A stretch of 64,000 nt of DNA from Prionace glauca (lineage: Eukaryota > Chordata > Chondrichthyes > Carcharhiniformes > Carcharhinidae), in NCBI GenBank assembly GCA_037974335.1, contig CM075760.1, positions 16,913,059 through 16,977,058 of the forward strand, given 5' to 3'. A model generated the notes under the pieces. That model saw only the letters and a program-made list of their open reading frames with translations, was not told the origin of the DNA and made no database searches. Position numbers and translations under genes: made by a program. Numbering within the stretch: position 1 is the stretch's first letter; every line of letters begins with the position of its first letter. This document shows, one piece after another, positions 1 through 9,502 of the stretch.

Positions 1-704
1 AGTCGCAAAAACCCAGCTTGCAGGTGCAGCAGGTGGTCAGGAAGGCGAATGGGATGCTGGCCTTCATAGCGAAGGGGATTGAATATAAAAGTACGGAGGT
101 CTTGCTGCAGCTGTATAGGGCATTGGTGAGGCCGCAGCTGGAGTACTGTGTGCAGTTTTGGGCGCCGCACCTGCGCAAGGATGTTTTGGCCCTGGAGGGA
201 GTGCAGAGGAGGTTTACTCGGCTGATACCGGAGTTGAGGGGATTGAGCTATGAGGAGAGGCTGAATAAACTAGGCTTGTACTCGTTAGACTTTAGAAGAA
301 TGAGGGGAGATCTCATTGAGACGTATAAGATGATGAATGGGATGGATAGGATAGAGGTGGAGAGACTGTTCCCGCTCAAAAAAGACAGTAGGACTAGGGG
401 GCACAGCCTCAAGATAAAGGGGGGGCGGTTTAGAACAGAGTTGAGGAGGAACTTCTTCACTCAAAGGGTGGTGAATCTCTGGAATTCTCTGCCCGTTGAA
501 GTGGTGGAGGCTGCCTCGCTAAATATTTTTAAGAAACGGGTTGATGGGTTTTTGATAAGAGAAGGGATTAAGGGTTATGGGGAGAGGGCGGGAAGGTGGA
601 GCTGAGTCACGACAGATCAGCCATGATCTTATTGAATGGCGGGGCAGGCTCGAAGGGCCAGATGGCCTACTCCTGCTCCTATTTCTTATGTTCTTATGTT
701 CTTA
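1..704 (+). mobile_element. CR1 LINE, family 1, 3' fragment
   Basis: The window opens inside the C-terminal part of a CR1 ORF2. The frame at 18-605 reads the post-RT domain (LVRPQLEYCVQFWAPH, GDLIETYKMMNG, LWNSLPVEVVEAASL) and ends in a normal stop. The 3' UTR follows, with the block GGCTCGAAGGGCCAGATGG and a tail of repeated TTATGTTC units. It matches the long copies at 10745-15082 and 20037-23940 closely, so it looks young. The 5' part lies outside the window. Confidence 0.93.
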
Positions 705-706
705 AA

Positions 707-940
707 CCACTCTCAGTTATTACAATCTGGGCCGTGTATCACTAATCTCTGCCCTAAACCTCTCTCAGTTATTACAATCTGGGCCTTGTGTCAGTAATCT
801 CTGCCCTAAACCTCTCTCAGTTATTACAATCTGGGCCTTGTATCAGTAATCTCTGCCCTAAACCTCTCTCAGTTATTACAATCTGGGTCTTGTATCAGTA
901 ATCGCTGTCCTAAACCTCCCCCAGTTATTACGATCTAGAC
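707..940. repeat. 52-bp tandem array, about 4.5 units
   Basis: Units start near 707, 759, 811, 863 and 915 with a constant 52-bp period. Each carries TCAGTTATTACAATCTGGGC and then CAGTAATCTCTGCCCTAAA. Divergence is low in the middle units and higher at both ends, as expected for unequal exchange. It starts directly at the CR1 tail. It is not coding. Confidence 0.93.
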
Positions 941-954
941 CTTAAACAGAGGAC

Positions 955-1110
955 ACAGAGATTTAATATAATTGACCTCAGAGTTGAAGGGGGCGAAAGG
1001 AGATTTTCTTACACAATAGTATGATCTGGAATGCACAACCTTTCAGGTGCTAGAAGCAGGTTTAATCATAACTTTAAAAGGAAATTGGATGAATATTGAC
1101 AGAGTTATTG
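955..1110 (+). mobile_element. Old LINE remnant (CR1-like C-terminal end)
   Basis: A decayed reading resembling the CR1 ORF2 C-terminus (a DLxNxLP-like stretch, then LKGNWMNI in place of FKRKLDEYL) can be followed on the plus strand. It has many differences and no clear ends, so it is an old copy. Confidence 0.45.
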
Positions 1111-1282
1111 TGAATTGGATTAATGAAATACTTCACTCATCTTTGTGACATTTTGAATGGTTCCCCCGTAAGATTTTAATATTGAATCTTTTCCTTCACA
1201 ACGTGTCTGAAACAGAAGATTAAACCCTTGGGTTTGATGAGCTGTCAGATCTGTTTCCTATGTGTCTGTGTAACTTGAGAAC

Positions 1283-1455
1283 ACAGTAAAAAGTCTGACA
1301 ACACCAGGTTTTAGTCCAATCGATTTATTTGATAATATTCTCACAAGCAAGCAAGCTTTCGAGAATATTATCAAATAAATCGGTTGGACTAAAACCTGGT
1401 GTTGTCAGACTTTTTACTGTGTTTACGCCAGTCCAACGCCGGCATACCCACATCA
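1283..1455 (+). mobile_element. Fold-back retroposon with 12-bp target duplication
   Basis: Two long inverted arms face each other. The left arm reads ACAGTAAAAAGTCTGACAAC and onward; the right arm is its reverse complement and continues to a constant 3' end, GTCCAACGCCGGCATACCC. The arms meet around a short loop near 1340-1360. TAACTTGAGAAC occurs exactly at 1271-1282 and again at 1456-1467, a 12-bp target-site duplication. Copies of the same family lie at 3100, 37927, 41650 and 62685, with longer non-fold-back relatives at 4268 and 45863. Confidence 0.85.
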
Positions 1456-1611
1456 TAACTTGAGAACTGCAGATAACCATGAGAAGGAACTGATTATTTT
1501 CAGTTCCTCTAACAGATATACCTCAGATATCGGGAATCTCAGGAGATCCTGATGCCCTCATTATTCCCTCCCCAAATATAACAGCTCTCAGTCAGGCTGA
1601 GTCAGTCACAT

Positions 1612-2850
1612 GTTATCGAGTTCTTTGAGAAGGTGACCAAAGAGGTGGATAGGGGTAAGGCAGTTGATGTGGTGTATATGGATTTTAGCAAGGCGTTTGA
1701 TAAGGTTCACCATGGTAGGCTTCTGCAGAAAATGCAGATGTATGGGATTGGGGGTGATCTAGGTAATTGGATCAGGAATTGGCTAGCAGATAGGAGTCAG
1801 AGAGTGGTGGTTGATGGGAAATATTCGTCATGGAGTTCGGTTACAAGTGGTGTGCCTCAGGGATCTGTTTTGGGGCCACTGCTGTTTGTAATTTTTATTA
1901 ATGATCTGGATGAGGGTATAGTTGGGTGGATTAGTAAGTTTGCTGATGACACCAAAGTCGGAGGTGTGGTAGATTGTGAGGAAGGGTGTCATAGTTTGCA
2001 GGATGACTTAGATAGGTTGCAGAGCTGGGCTGAGAGGTGGCGGATGGAGTTTAATGTGGAGAAGTGTGAGGTAATTCATTTCGGTAGGAATAACAGATGT
2101 GTTAAGTATAGGGCTAACGGGAGGACTTTGAATAGTGTGGAGGAGCAGAGGGATCTAGGTGTATGTGTACATAGATCCCTGAAAGTTGGGAATCAAGTGG
2201 ATAAGGTTGTTAAGAAGGCATACGGAGTTTTGGCGTTTATTGGTAGGGGGATTGAATTTAGGAGTCGCAGCGTCATGATGCAACTGTACACATCTCTGGT
2301 GCGGCCGCACTTGGAGTTTTGTGTGCAGTTCTGGTCCCCACATTACAGGAAGGATGTGGAGGCTTTGGAGAGGGTGCAGAGGAGGTTTACCAGGATGTTG
2401 CCTGGTATGGAGGGGAGATCCTATGAGGAGAGATTGAGAGATTTGGGGTTGTTTTCGCTGGAAAGAAGGCGGCTAAGAGGGGATCTCATTGAAACATATA
2501 AGATGATTAGAGGTTTAGACAGGGTAGATAGTGATAGCCTTTTTCCTAGGATGGAGAAAGCTAGCACGAGGGGGCACGATTTTAAATTAAGGGGGGGTAG
2601 TTATAGGACAGATGTCAGGGGTAGGTTCTTTACCCAGAGGGTGGTGAGGGACTGGAATGCCCTGCCAGCTGCAGTTGTAAATGCACCTAGTTTGGGGGCG
2701 TTTAAGAGATCTGTGGATAGGTTTATGGATGAAAAGGGATTGGTTTAGGCTAGTGGGTCATTGTTTTGTAACTGGTCGGCGCAACATCGTGGGCCGAAGG
2801 GCCTGTTCTGCGCTGTAATGTTCTATGTTCTATGTTCTATGTGTCTCTGT
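1612..2850 (+). mobile_element. CR1 LINE, family 2, 5'-truncated, open RT
   Basis: The 371-residue frame at 1633-2748 is open to a normal stop. It holds RT palm motifs (VYMDFSKAFDKVHH, SGVPQGSVLGPLLF, FADDTKVGG) and the CR1 C-terminal domain ending FKRSVDRFMDEKGLV. The sequence before it starts abruptly within EFFEKVTKEVDRG, so the copy is 5' truncated with the finger domain, endonuclease and ORF1 absent. The 3' UTR ends in ATGTTCTATGTTCTATG. The catalytic FADD is intact. A close relative lies on the minus strand at 58676-60094. Confidence 0.94.
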
Positions 2851-3086
2851 TATAATGTTTCCACTTCTATTTTATCACTTACTTCCCAGTGATACTCATC
2901 ATTACACCGACAGTCTAAAATATCATTGCTCCCTTACATCTTGTCCTCCTATTGTAATCGGATGTTTGTTGGGCCTCTTGTCTCCCTTAAGGTCAGATTA
3001 CCTGCAGTTCAAATGACCTCATAGACACTGAAACCAACCTTTGTGATTAATATTATACCAGATTCCAGTCAGCCCCAGGAGCTGCA
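2851..3086. other. Unassigned sequence
   Basis: AT-rich unique-looking DNA between a CR1 tail and a fold-back element. No convincing frame, RNA gene or repeat was recognised. Confidence 0.4.
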
Positions 3087-3099
3087 GTTGTAAAATACA

Positions 3100-3268
3100 G
3101 CAAGAAGTCTCACAACACCAGATTTAAATCCAAACAGTTTATGTGATAGTAAAGCTTGTGGGATAACTATCAAATAAACTGGTTGAACTTAAACCTAGTG
3201 TTGTGAGACTTCTTGCTGTGTTTACCCCAGTCCAACGCCTGCATCTCTATGTCATGACTAACATCGAC
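3100..3268 (+). mobile_element. Fold-back retroposon with 13-bp target duplication
   Basis: The inverted arms (GCAAGAAGTCTCACAACACC and its complement) surround a small loop near 3155-3165. The 3' end is GTCCAACGCCTGCATCTC and onward. GTTGTAAAATACA is repeated exactly at 3087-3099 and 3269-3281, a 13-bp target duplication. The arms are more diverged than in the copy at 1283. Confidence 0.85.
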
Positions 3269-3281
3269 GTTGTAAAATACA

Positions 3282-3560
3282 ACAGAATTGGAATAACAGA
3301 GAGGTTATTGTCTGATACTGACAGTGGCAGAGTAACACACACTGGAATTTAAATACATTATATCAATAAACCATGACTCACACACTATCAAATGAAACCT
3401 AAACTTTGGTTATGGTGCACTGGATACTGACTGTATTATCATTACATTGGATCTAATGCTGTGTTCACTAACATACTGCAATGTGACTCTTATTATGTGA
3501 ACAAACATTGTTTATGTTACACTCAGAGTCAGTCAGTGTTTTACTGTGTTTTCTCTGTGC
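3282..3560. other. Unassigned sequence upstream of promoter module
   Basis: AT-rich stretch without a convincing gene or named repeat. It leads into the CpG-rich module that begins around 3560. Confidence 0.35.
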
Positions 3561-4060
3561 TCCATCTCCACTCTGATTGGACTGGAGCCTGTGTGTGTGT
3601 CATTGTTACACTGAGACTCTGTTATTATTGGACAAATAGCAAGTCACTGTCACAATGCCCGGCTGATCGACGGCGGCACAGACCAATGGAAAGAGGGGGC
3701 GGTGCTGGAGGACTGAACGGGAGCGCTCGATCCTCCAACCAATAGGAGCGAAAGAGGGGCGGACCCAGCTCTGATTGGAGCATGCGCAGTGTGAGTAATG
3801 GCGGTGGAAAGCAGGCTTTGTTTTGGGCTGGGAAATCTGTCAGAGGTGATTGACGGTACGGAGAGAGCAATGGATCGCTCAGGTGGGTGAAAACGCTGCG
3901 TAAGCATGTTGTGTAAGCAGCAAATCGCGTAAGAGAGCTTCCCGGACCCAGTTTGTACTGAGCAGGGCCGCAGCTCCTCAGGTTCGCGCCGAGTTAACGT
4001 TCGCCATCTTTATTGGGGGCAACATACACAGCAGTGCGCACGCGCGGCCGCCATGTTTGT
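3560..4060 (+). promoter_or_regulatory. Class B zinc-finger-gene promoter module (orphan)
   Basis: The region is CpG-rich and carries multiple CCAAT/ATTGG boxes (ACCAATGG near 3683, ACCAATAGGAG near 3739, TGATTGGAG near 3772) and an NRF1-like CATGCGCAGTG near 3780. A YY1-like CGCCATCTTTATTGG lies near 4003 and GCCGCCATGTTTG near 4048. Order and spacing match the module at 42230-42560 in front of the intact plus-strand finger gene. A possible donor (CTCAG|GTGGGTG) lies near 3880. No zinc-finger array follows on the plus strand; only a short 3'-flank-like remnant is seen near 6080-6200, so I infer an orphan promoter. Confidence 0.6.
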
Positions 4061-4184
4061 AGAGGGCAATGATGTCATTAAGTGGGAGGAGCTTGTTCCC
4101 CTTTGTTCAGAATGGAGACAACTTGTCCATCAAACTGCATCAACCCTCTGAGTCCCAATGTCTCATTGATGAGGCAGAGCGGTG

Positions 4185-4275
4185 ACAGAGAGGGAAAAAT
4201 AAAGGGAAATAAAAACAGAAAATACTGTAAAATCTAAGCAGATCTGACAGCATCTGTGGAGAGAGAATAGAACGC
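4185..4275 (+). repeat. Dispersed repeat, 'atgctggaaaatctcagcagg' type (partial)
   Basis: It contains the block CTGACAGCATCTGTGGAGAG, shared with 16280, 43597, 53580 and (reverse) 49775. I recognise it as a high-copy elasmobranch repeat. Only the middle of the unit is present here. Confidence 0.6.
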
Positions 4276-4530
4276 TCTCTCCACTCACATTGTCTGTACC
4301 TTTAAGACTTGAGTACCTGTAAAAAAATTTGCATTCCAATCATTATTTTGTAAATTGAGTTTGTGTGTTTCTATGCCTTGTTTGTGGACAGAACTCCCAC
4401 TCACCTGACGAACGAGCAGCACACAGAAAGCTAGTGGATTTTGCTACCAAATAAACCCGTTGGACTTTAATCTGGTGCATTGAGACTTCTTACTATGTTT
4501 ATCCCGGTCCAACACCACCATCTCCACTTC
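4268..4530 (+). mobile_element. Full-type relative of the fold-back retroposon
   Basis: It has the same 3' half as the fold-back copies (AAATAAACCCGTTGGACTTT, then GTTTATCCCGGTCCAACACC) but a unique 5' half (CCTTTAAGACTTGAGTACC, TTGTAAATTGAGTTTGTG, CTGACGAACGAGCAGC). The 5' half is shared with 45863-46113. This is probably the standard form from which the inverted copies arose. Confidence 0.7.
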
Positions 4531-4689
4531 AGAGAAAATAGAAGCAACGTTTCGAGACTGGATGACCCATAAAGCTTGTACATGTGTAAACAGAGCATGT
4601 AAACTCCGACACCTCCACGTACCTTTGTACACCTCTATCAATCCACTTTGCTCCAAGGAGAACAACCCCAATTTATCTGAAGAAAGAGA

Positions 4690-5465
4690 CACTGCAAGAA
4701 GGTAAAAGTGAAGGTAAGAATTTTATAATTTTTCTTAAATAATTTAATTGGTGCTCGAAATGTCATTCACTGGAGTTAAGTGCTGCACCTGTGAGATGTG
4801 GGAGATCTGTGATGCTTCCAGCGTCTCGGATGACTAAATCTACAGGAAATGCACCCACTTGCAGCTCCTTACGGCCAGCATGGATACGTTGGAGCAGCAG
4901 TTGGACGCACTTAGCAGCGTGAAGATGGCGGAAAATGTCATAGATAGGAGCTTTAGAAACTTTGCCACACCCAAGGTGCAGGCAGATAGATGGGTGACTG
5001 CTAGAAGGGGCAGGCAGTCAGTCCAGGAATCCCCTGTGGTCGTCTCCTTCTCTAACAAGTACACTGTTTTGGATACTGTTGGGGGGTTATAGCCTATCGG
5101 GGGATAAATACAGCAAACAGAGCACTGGCACCATGGTTGGCTTTGTTATTAAGTAGGGAGATACAAAGAGCACTAGAGCAATAGTTATAAGGGACTCTAT
5201 AGTTAGGGGTGCAGATAGGTGCTTCTGTGAGTATGAAAGAGACTTCAGGATGTTGTGTTGCCTCCCTGGTGTCAGGGTCCAGGAAGTCTCTAAAAGGGTA
5301 GTAAGCATTCTGAAGCGAGAGAGTGAACAACCAGTGGCCATGGTACATATTGGTACAAAGGTAGGAAGCGTGACGATGTCCTGCAACAGCAGTTAAGGGA
5401 GTTAGGGAGAAAGTTAAAAAGCAGGACCTCTTGGGTTGTAATCGCAGGATTGCTCCCTGTGCCAC
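4690..5465 (+). mobile_element. Old LINE ORF1 region (esterase-type), decayed
   Basis: A frame at 4859-5092 starts after a CxxCxxW motif and is rich in heptad-like leucines (LLTASMDTLEQQLDALSS), like the N-terminal part of CR1 ORF1. Downstream, a VIRDSIVRG stretch and MVHIGTK resemble the GDS and later motifs of the esterase domain known in CR1-like ORF1 proteins. Stops interrupt the frame. It is clearly more diverged than the ORF1 at 11153. Confidence 0.65.
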
Positions 5466-5469
5466 CTAT

Positions 5470-6010
5470 CCACTGTCATCTCTTTAAGTAACTCTCCCCA
5501 ATCTATCAAGGCCAACTCACATCTCATATCCTCATAGTTTTCTTAAGATTTAGCACCCTCATCTCTGAATCAACTCTCTCATTCTCCAGTTTGATTTTAA
5601 AAAATCTATCCTGTTATGGTCACTCATCCCCAAGAGGTCTCATAGAGCTAGATTGGCAAGGACTCCCTTCTCATTACACAGTACCCAGTCTAAGCTGGCC
5701 TGCTGTCCAGTTGGTTCCTCCAGATATTGGTCAATTAAACCATCCTGTATACATTCCAGGAATTCTCTTCTAAGGCATTGTGGTGAATTTGATTTGCTCA
5801 ATCTATGTGCAAATTAAAATCATTCATGATCACCAATACTCCCTTATCACATGCATCTCTAATTTTGTGTTTACTGCCATTCCCAACATCACCACTGCAG
5901 TTTGGAGGTCCATATATGACATCCACTAATGTTTTTTGCCCCTTGGCGATGGGGGGACAGTGTAGAATTCTTCGTATGAGCCCCTTGATTTTAGTTTACT
6001 ACAATGTGTA
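5470..6010 (-). mobile_element. Old LINE endonuclease fragment
   Basis: Read on the minus strand it shows LVDVIYGPPN, VLVIMNDFNLHID and, further on, MRRESL near a degraded SDH position. These correspond to the YRPPN, GDFNLHIDW and late motifs of the CR1 ORF2 endonuclease. It is heavily decayed and points against the neighbouring ORF1 remnant, so it is probably an independent insertion. Confidence 0.65.
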
Positions 6011-6059
6011 GACTAGATTGAGATGCCTTCTATATAATGCGAATTCACAATGTGCCAGT

Positions 6060-6200
6060 CTCACAACTTTGCTCCAAGTGGGCTGATACTCTTTGAGCCT
6101 GGGAGAGCACATTTCCACTGAAATGATCCACAAAAGCTGATGAAGGACATTTATTTAATCCTGGACAGTAAATAGTGTTTTTTCTACCACTACAGATAGG
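6060..6200 (+). pseudogene. Remnant of zinc-finger gene 3' flank
   Basis: In reverse complement, the segment with GAGCACATTTCCACTGAAAT and CACAAAAGCTGATGAAGGAC matches the 3' flank of the minus-strand finger gene at 50231 (about 49880-49975). That suggests a lost plus-strand finger gene here, whose promoter could be the class B module at 3560-4060. No finger codons survive. Confidence 0.45.
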
Positions 6201-6483
6201 TCTAAAATAAATACATTTGTCTCTATTCCATTGAGTCTACAGCACAGGGCCAGGCCAGTCGGCTCAGTCAGTCTGTGTCAGTATTTATGCTCCACATGAC
6301 CCTCCACCCACCCCTCTCTATCTCCTCCCATCAGCTTATCCTTCTATTCCTTTCTCCCTCATGTATGTATCCAGCTTCCCTGTCAGTGTATTCATGCTGT
6401 TCACCTCAGTCACTCGCTGTGGTGATGAATCTGTCATTCTCACCACTCGCTGGATAAAGAACTTTCTCCTGTTAGAGCTTATT

Positions 6484-6773
6484 TATTAGTCACAAGTAGG
6501 CTTACGTTAACACTGCAGTGAAGTTGTTATGAAAACCCCCTTGACCTCCCACTCTGGCTGCTGGTCGGGTACACTGAGGGAGAATTTAGCACGGCTAATG
6601 CACCTAACCAGCACATCTTTTTGGACTGTGGGAGGAAACTGGAGCACCTGGAGGAAACCCACGCAGACACGGGAAGAACATGCAAACTCCACACAACAGA
6701 GACCCAAGCCAGGAATCGAACCCGGGTCCCTGTGCTATGAGGCAGCAGTGCTAACCCACTGTGCTGCACTCGA
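6484..6773 (-). mobile_element. tRNA-headed SINE (V-SINE/HE1-like), tail type a
   Basis: On the minus strand it begins with a tRNA-like head (CAGTGGGTTAGCACTGCTGC, then a box-B-like GGTTCGATTCC). The conserved body follows (GTGGGTTTCCTCCAGGTGCTCC), and then the tail with AACTTCACTGCAGTGTTAA. Tail type a is shared with 27509 and 60095. Confidence 0.88.
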
Positions 6774-6841
6774 AATCACTACTGGATTATTGAACCCCTT
6801 CGTAATTGTAAGATCAGGGGGGTGGGAACTCCAGCACGCGG

Positions 6842-7182
6842 ACAAAGAACATAGAACATTATAGCGCAGTACCGGCACTTCGGCCCTTAATGGTTCCACT
6901 GGTTGGCGCAACAATCTAATGACCCTCTAACCTAAACTATTCCAATGTTATCCATATGCGTATCCACTGACCATTTGAACGCCCTTAAAGTTGGCGAGTC
7001 CACAACTGCTGCAGGCATGACATTACTACCCTCTGAGTAAAGAACCTACCTCTGATATCCGTCCTATAGTTACCAGCCATTTATTTAAAGCTATGACCCC
7101 TTGTGTTAGCCATCACCATCCGAGGTAAAAGGCTCACACTATCCACCGTATCCAATCCATTGATCATCTTGTATGCCTCATG
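6842..7182 (-). mobile_element. CR1 LINE, family 2-like 3' fragment
   Basis: On the minus strand the CR1 3' end (CATAGAACATTATAGCGCAG on the plus strand) leads into the ORF2 C-terminus with AYKMINGLDTVDSVSLLPRM. It is truncated at about 7182, exactly where the GC-rich promoter repeat begins. Confidence 0.8.
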
Positions 7183-7184
7183 GG

Positions 7185-7480
7185 ACATGGGAGCCCTGCC
7201 CCCACCCATTGCCCTCCTGCCAGGAGCCCCACTCCCACCCATTGCCCCCTCTCCATCTGGGAGCCCCACCCCCACCCATAGTTCCCCTCGCCTCCCAGAA
7301 GCCCTGCCCCCACCCATTGTTCCCCTTCCACTTACCCTCCCCCTCTGGGGCCCTGCCCCCACTCGTTGTTCCCCTCCCATTCTGAGAGACCCGCCCCCAC
7401 CCATTGTTCCCCTCCACCTCCCCCTCCTGGGACCCCCTCCCCCACCCATTGTTCCCCTTCCCCTCCTCGAGCCAAGGTTT
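7185..7480. repeat. GC-rich promoter minisatellite
   Basis: About seven imperfect units of 40-50 bp contain CCTGCCCCCACCCATTGTTC. The unit corresponds, in reverse complement, to the AACAATGGG and GGGGCGGGGCTC segment present once in the class A promoters at 53040 and 63640. Here that GC-box segment has been amplified. The long overlapping frames on both strands are composition artefacts. Confidence 0.85.
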
Positions 7481-7751
7481 CTGGTCATGCGGCTGGTGGC
7501 TCCGCCCAGAGTGAGAAGCCGCTCGGTGATCTCTCCCCTCCCCCCCAGCCCAGGACTGCGCATGTCCAAAGGAAGAAGGGCCATGTGCGGGTCTGTGCCC
7601 ACCCTCTGTGACCGGCAAGCTTAGATGTGGACCAATAGGAGAGTTGGAGGACTGGAAAATCTCTGGTCCTCCAGCGAATCGAACTGCAGGCTTTGGGTGA
7701 ACGAAGATTGATCCTCAGAAAACCTAGAACTTCCTCCTCTCTCTCACATCA
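7437..7751 (+). promoter_or_regulatory. Class A promoter core and exon 1 with donor
   Basis: The core at 7437-7600 is the reverse complement of the cores at 52900 and 63530; it contains CTCGAGCCAAGGTTTCTGG, the GAGAAGCCGCTCGGTGATC block and the NRF1-like CTGCGCATGTCC. It is followed by ACCAATAGGAG, the GGTCCTCCAGCGAATCG block and an exon-like stretch ending at the donor CATCA|GTGAGTAAAAC (GT at 7752-7753). No plus-strand finger array follows before 31.8 kb, so the gene it served seems lost. Confidence 0.65.
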
Positions 7752-7865
7752 GTGAGTAAAACACTGCCCCGTTTCCATTTCTTCCTAATTTCTAGTTCTG
7801 TAATATATTACTGCAGCTACATTATATATTTCCAGTCATAAACTCATTGAAGCACAGAAGAAGCT

Positions 7866-8410
7866 AATTGGGTAACCTTGAGGTGAGTCTGATGAGGGAC
7901 ACTGAGACTGTGGGACTGACAGTGAGCACCTTGAGGTGGGTCTGAGGGGGACACTGGGACTGTGGGACTGACAGTGAGCACCTTGAGGTGAGTCTGAGGG
8001 GGACACTGGGACTGTGGGACTGACAGTGAGCACCTTGAGGAGAGTGTGAGAGGGGGACACTGGGACACGAAAACAGCACCTTGTGAGAGGGGGTCACTGG
8101 GACACCGAGAGAGGCAAGCAACACTTTGAGGAGAGTGTGAGAGGGGCGATCACTGGGACACCAGGGCAGAGAGTCTGCACCTTGAGGAGATTATGAGGGG
8201 AGGGCACTGGGATACTATGACAGACAGTCAGCTCCTTGAGGAGAGTGTTCGAGAGGCTTACTGTGACACCAGGGCAGAGAGTTAGCACCTTGAGGAAAGT
8301 GTGAGAGGGGGACACTGAGACAGACAGTCAGACCCCCCCCCCCACCCAACAGAAGCATGTGGGGGTCACTGTGACAGTGGCATAGACAGTCAACACCTTG
8401 AGGAAAGTGT
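7866..8410 (+). repeat. Variant minisatellite, 52- to 60-bp units
   Basis: The first part repeats a 52-bp unit (ACCTTGAGGTGAGTCTGAGG, then ACACTGGGACTGTGGG), three to four copies to about 8035. It then grades into longer variable units with GAGAGTGTGAGAGGGG. It is continuous with, and related to, the 46-bp array that follows. Several units contain GAG|GTGAGT, a donor-like string, inside what would be the first intron after the 7751 donor. Confidence 0.85.
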
Positions 8411-9345
8411 GGGAGGTGTAAACTGGGGCAGACAGTCAGCACCTTGAGCAGAGTGGGAGAAGGGACACTGGGACAGACGCTCAGCACCTGGAGGAGAGTG
8501 TGAGAGGGGGAAACTGGGGCAGACACTCAGCACCTGGAGGAGAGTGTGAGAGAGGGAAACTGGGACAGACTGTCAGCACCTGGAGGAGAGTGTGAGAGGG
8601 GGAAACTGGGACAGACTGTCAGCACCTTGAGGAGAGCGTGGGAGGGGGAAACTGGGACAGACGCTCAGTACCTGGAGGAGAGTGTGAGAGGGGGAAACTG
8701 GGACAGACACTCAGCACCTGGAGGAGAGTGTGAGAGAGGGAAACTGGGACAGACTGTCAGCACCTGGAGGAGAGTGTGAGAGGGGGAAACTGGGACAGAC
8801 TGTCAGCACCTTGAGGAGAGCGTGGGAGGGGGAAACTGGAACAGACGCTCAGTACCTGGAGGAGAGTGTGAGAGGGGGAAACTGGGGCAGACACTTAGCA
8901 CCTGGAGGAGAGTGTGAGAGGGGGAAACTGGGACAGACTGTCAGCACCTTGAGGAGAGCGTGGGAGGGGGAAACTGGGACAGACGCTCAGTACCTGGAGG
9001 AGAGTGTGAGAGGGGGAAACTGGGGCAGACACTCAGCACCTGGAGGAGAGTGTGAGAGGGGGAAACTGGGACAGACTGTCAGCACCTGGAGGAGAGTGTG
9101 AGAGGGGGAAACTGGGACAGACACTCAGCACCTGGAGGAGAATGTGAGAGAGGGAAACTGGGACAGACTGTCAGCACCTGGAGGAGAGTGTGAGAGGGGG
9201 AAACTGGGACAGACACTCAGCACCTTGAGGAGAGCGTGGGAGGGGGAAACTGGGACAGACGCTCAGTACCTGGAGGAGAGTGTGAGAGGGGGACACTGGG
9301 ACAGACGCTCAGCACCTTCAGGAGAGTGTGAGAGGGGCACAAAGA
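8410..9345 (+). repeat. 46-bp minisatellite, about 20 units, higher-order pattern
   Basis: The unit is GAGAGTGTGAGAGGGGGAAA followed by CTGGGACAGACACTCAGCAC and CTGGAG (46 bp). Variant units recur every 184 bp (4 x 46): the block starting at 8546 recurs at 8730, and again at 9144. Since 46 is not a multiple of 3, the open frames across it shift phase at every unit and are not genes. Confidence 0.95.
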
Positions 9346-9502
9346 GGATTCAAGCCACAGGTGGATTTATGTAGCACTGGAACTGGGACCGTTTGTTTAT
9401 GTCCTGTGGTGCTGAGGATTCTCTTCAATATCGACTCAGTTGTCAGGGAACACAACTCTTTCTGCCAGACCATTGGATGATGGGTAATGTGGGCACTGTC
9501 CT

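Noticed and set aside
707-940. CRISPR-like array
   Set aside because: Units are contiguous tandem repeats without unique spacers, in a vertebrate genome, and there are no cas genes.
1283-1455. Classical DNA-transposon MITE
   Set aside because: The inverted arms suggested it, but target duplications of 11-13 bp, variable 5' ends and copies with a non-inverted 5' half fit a retroposed element better.
4859-5092. Host gene encoding a 77-residue coiled-coil protein
   Set aside because: The context (CxxCxxW before it, esterase-like motifs after it) matches a decayed LINE ORF1.
7081-7624. Overlapping proline- and glycine-rich frames on both strands
   Set aside because: They are produced by the GC-rich promoter repeat; no start context, family or conservation supports them.
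8546-9374. Open frames across the 46-bp minisatellite (repeats of GGECERGKLGQT and similar)
   Set aside because: The unit length is not a multiple of three, the frame changes at each unit, there is no promoter or homology, and the openness follows from purine-rich composition.
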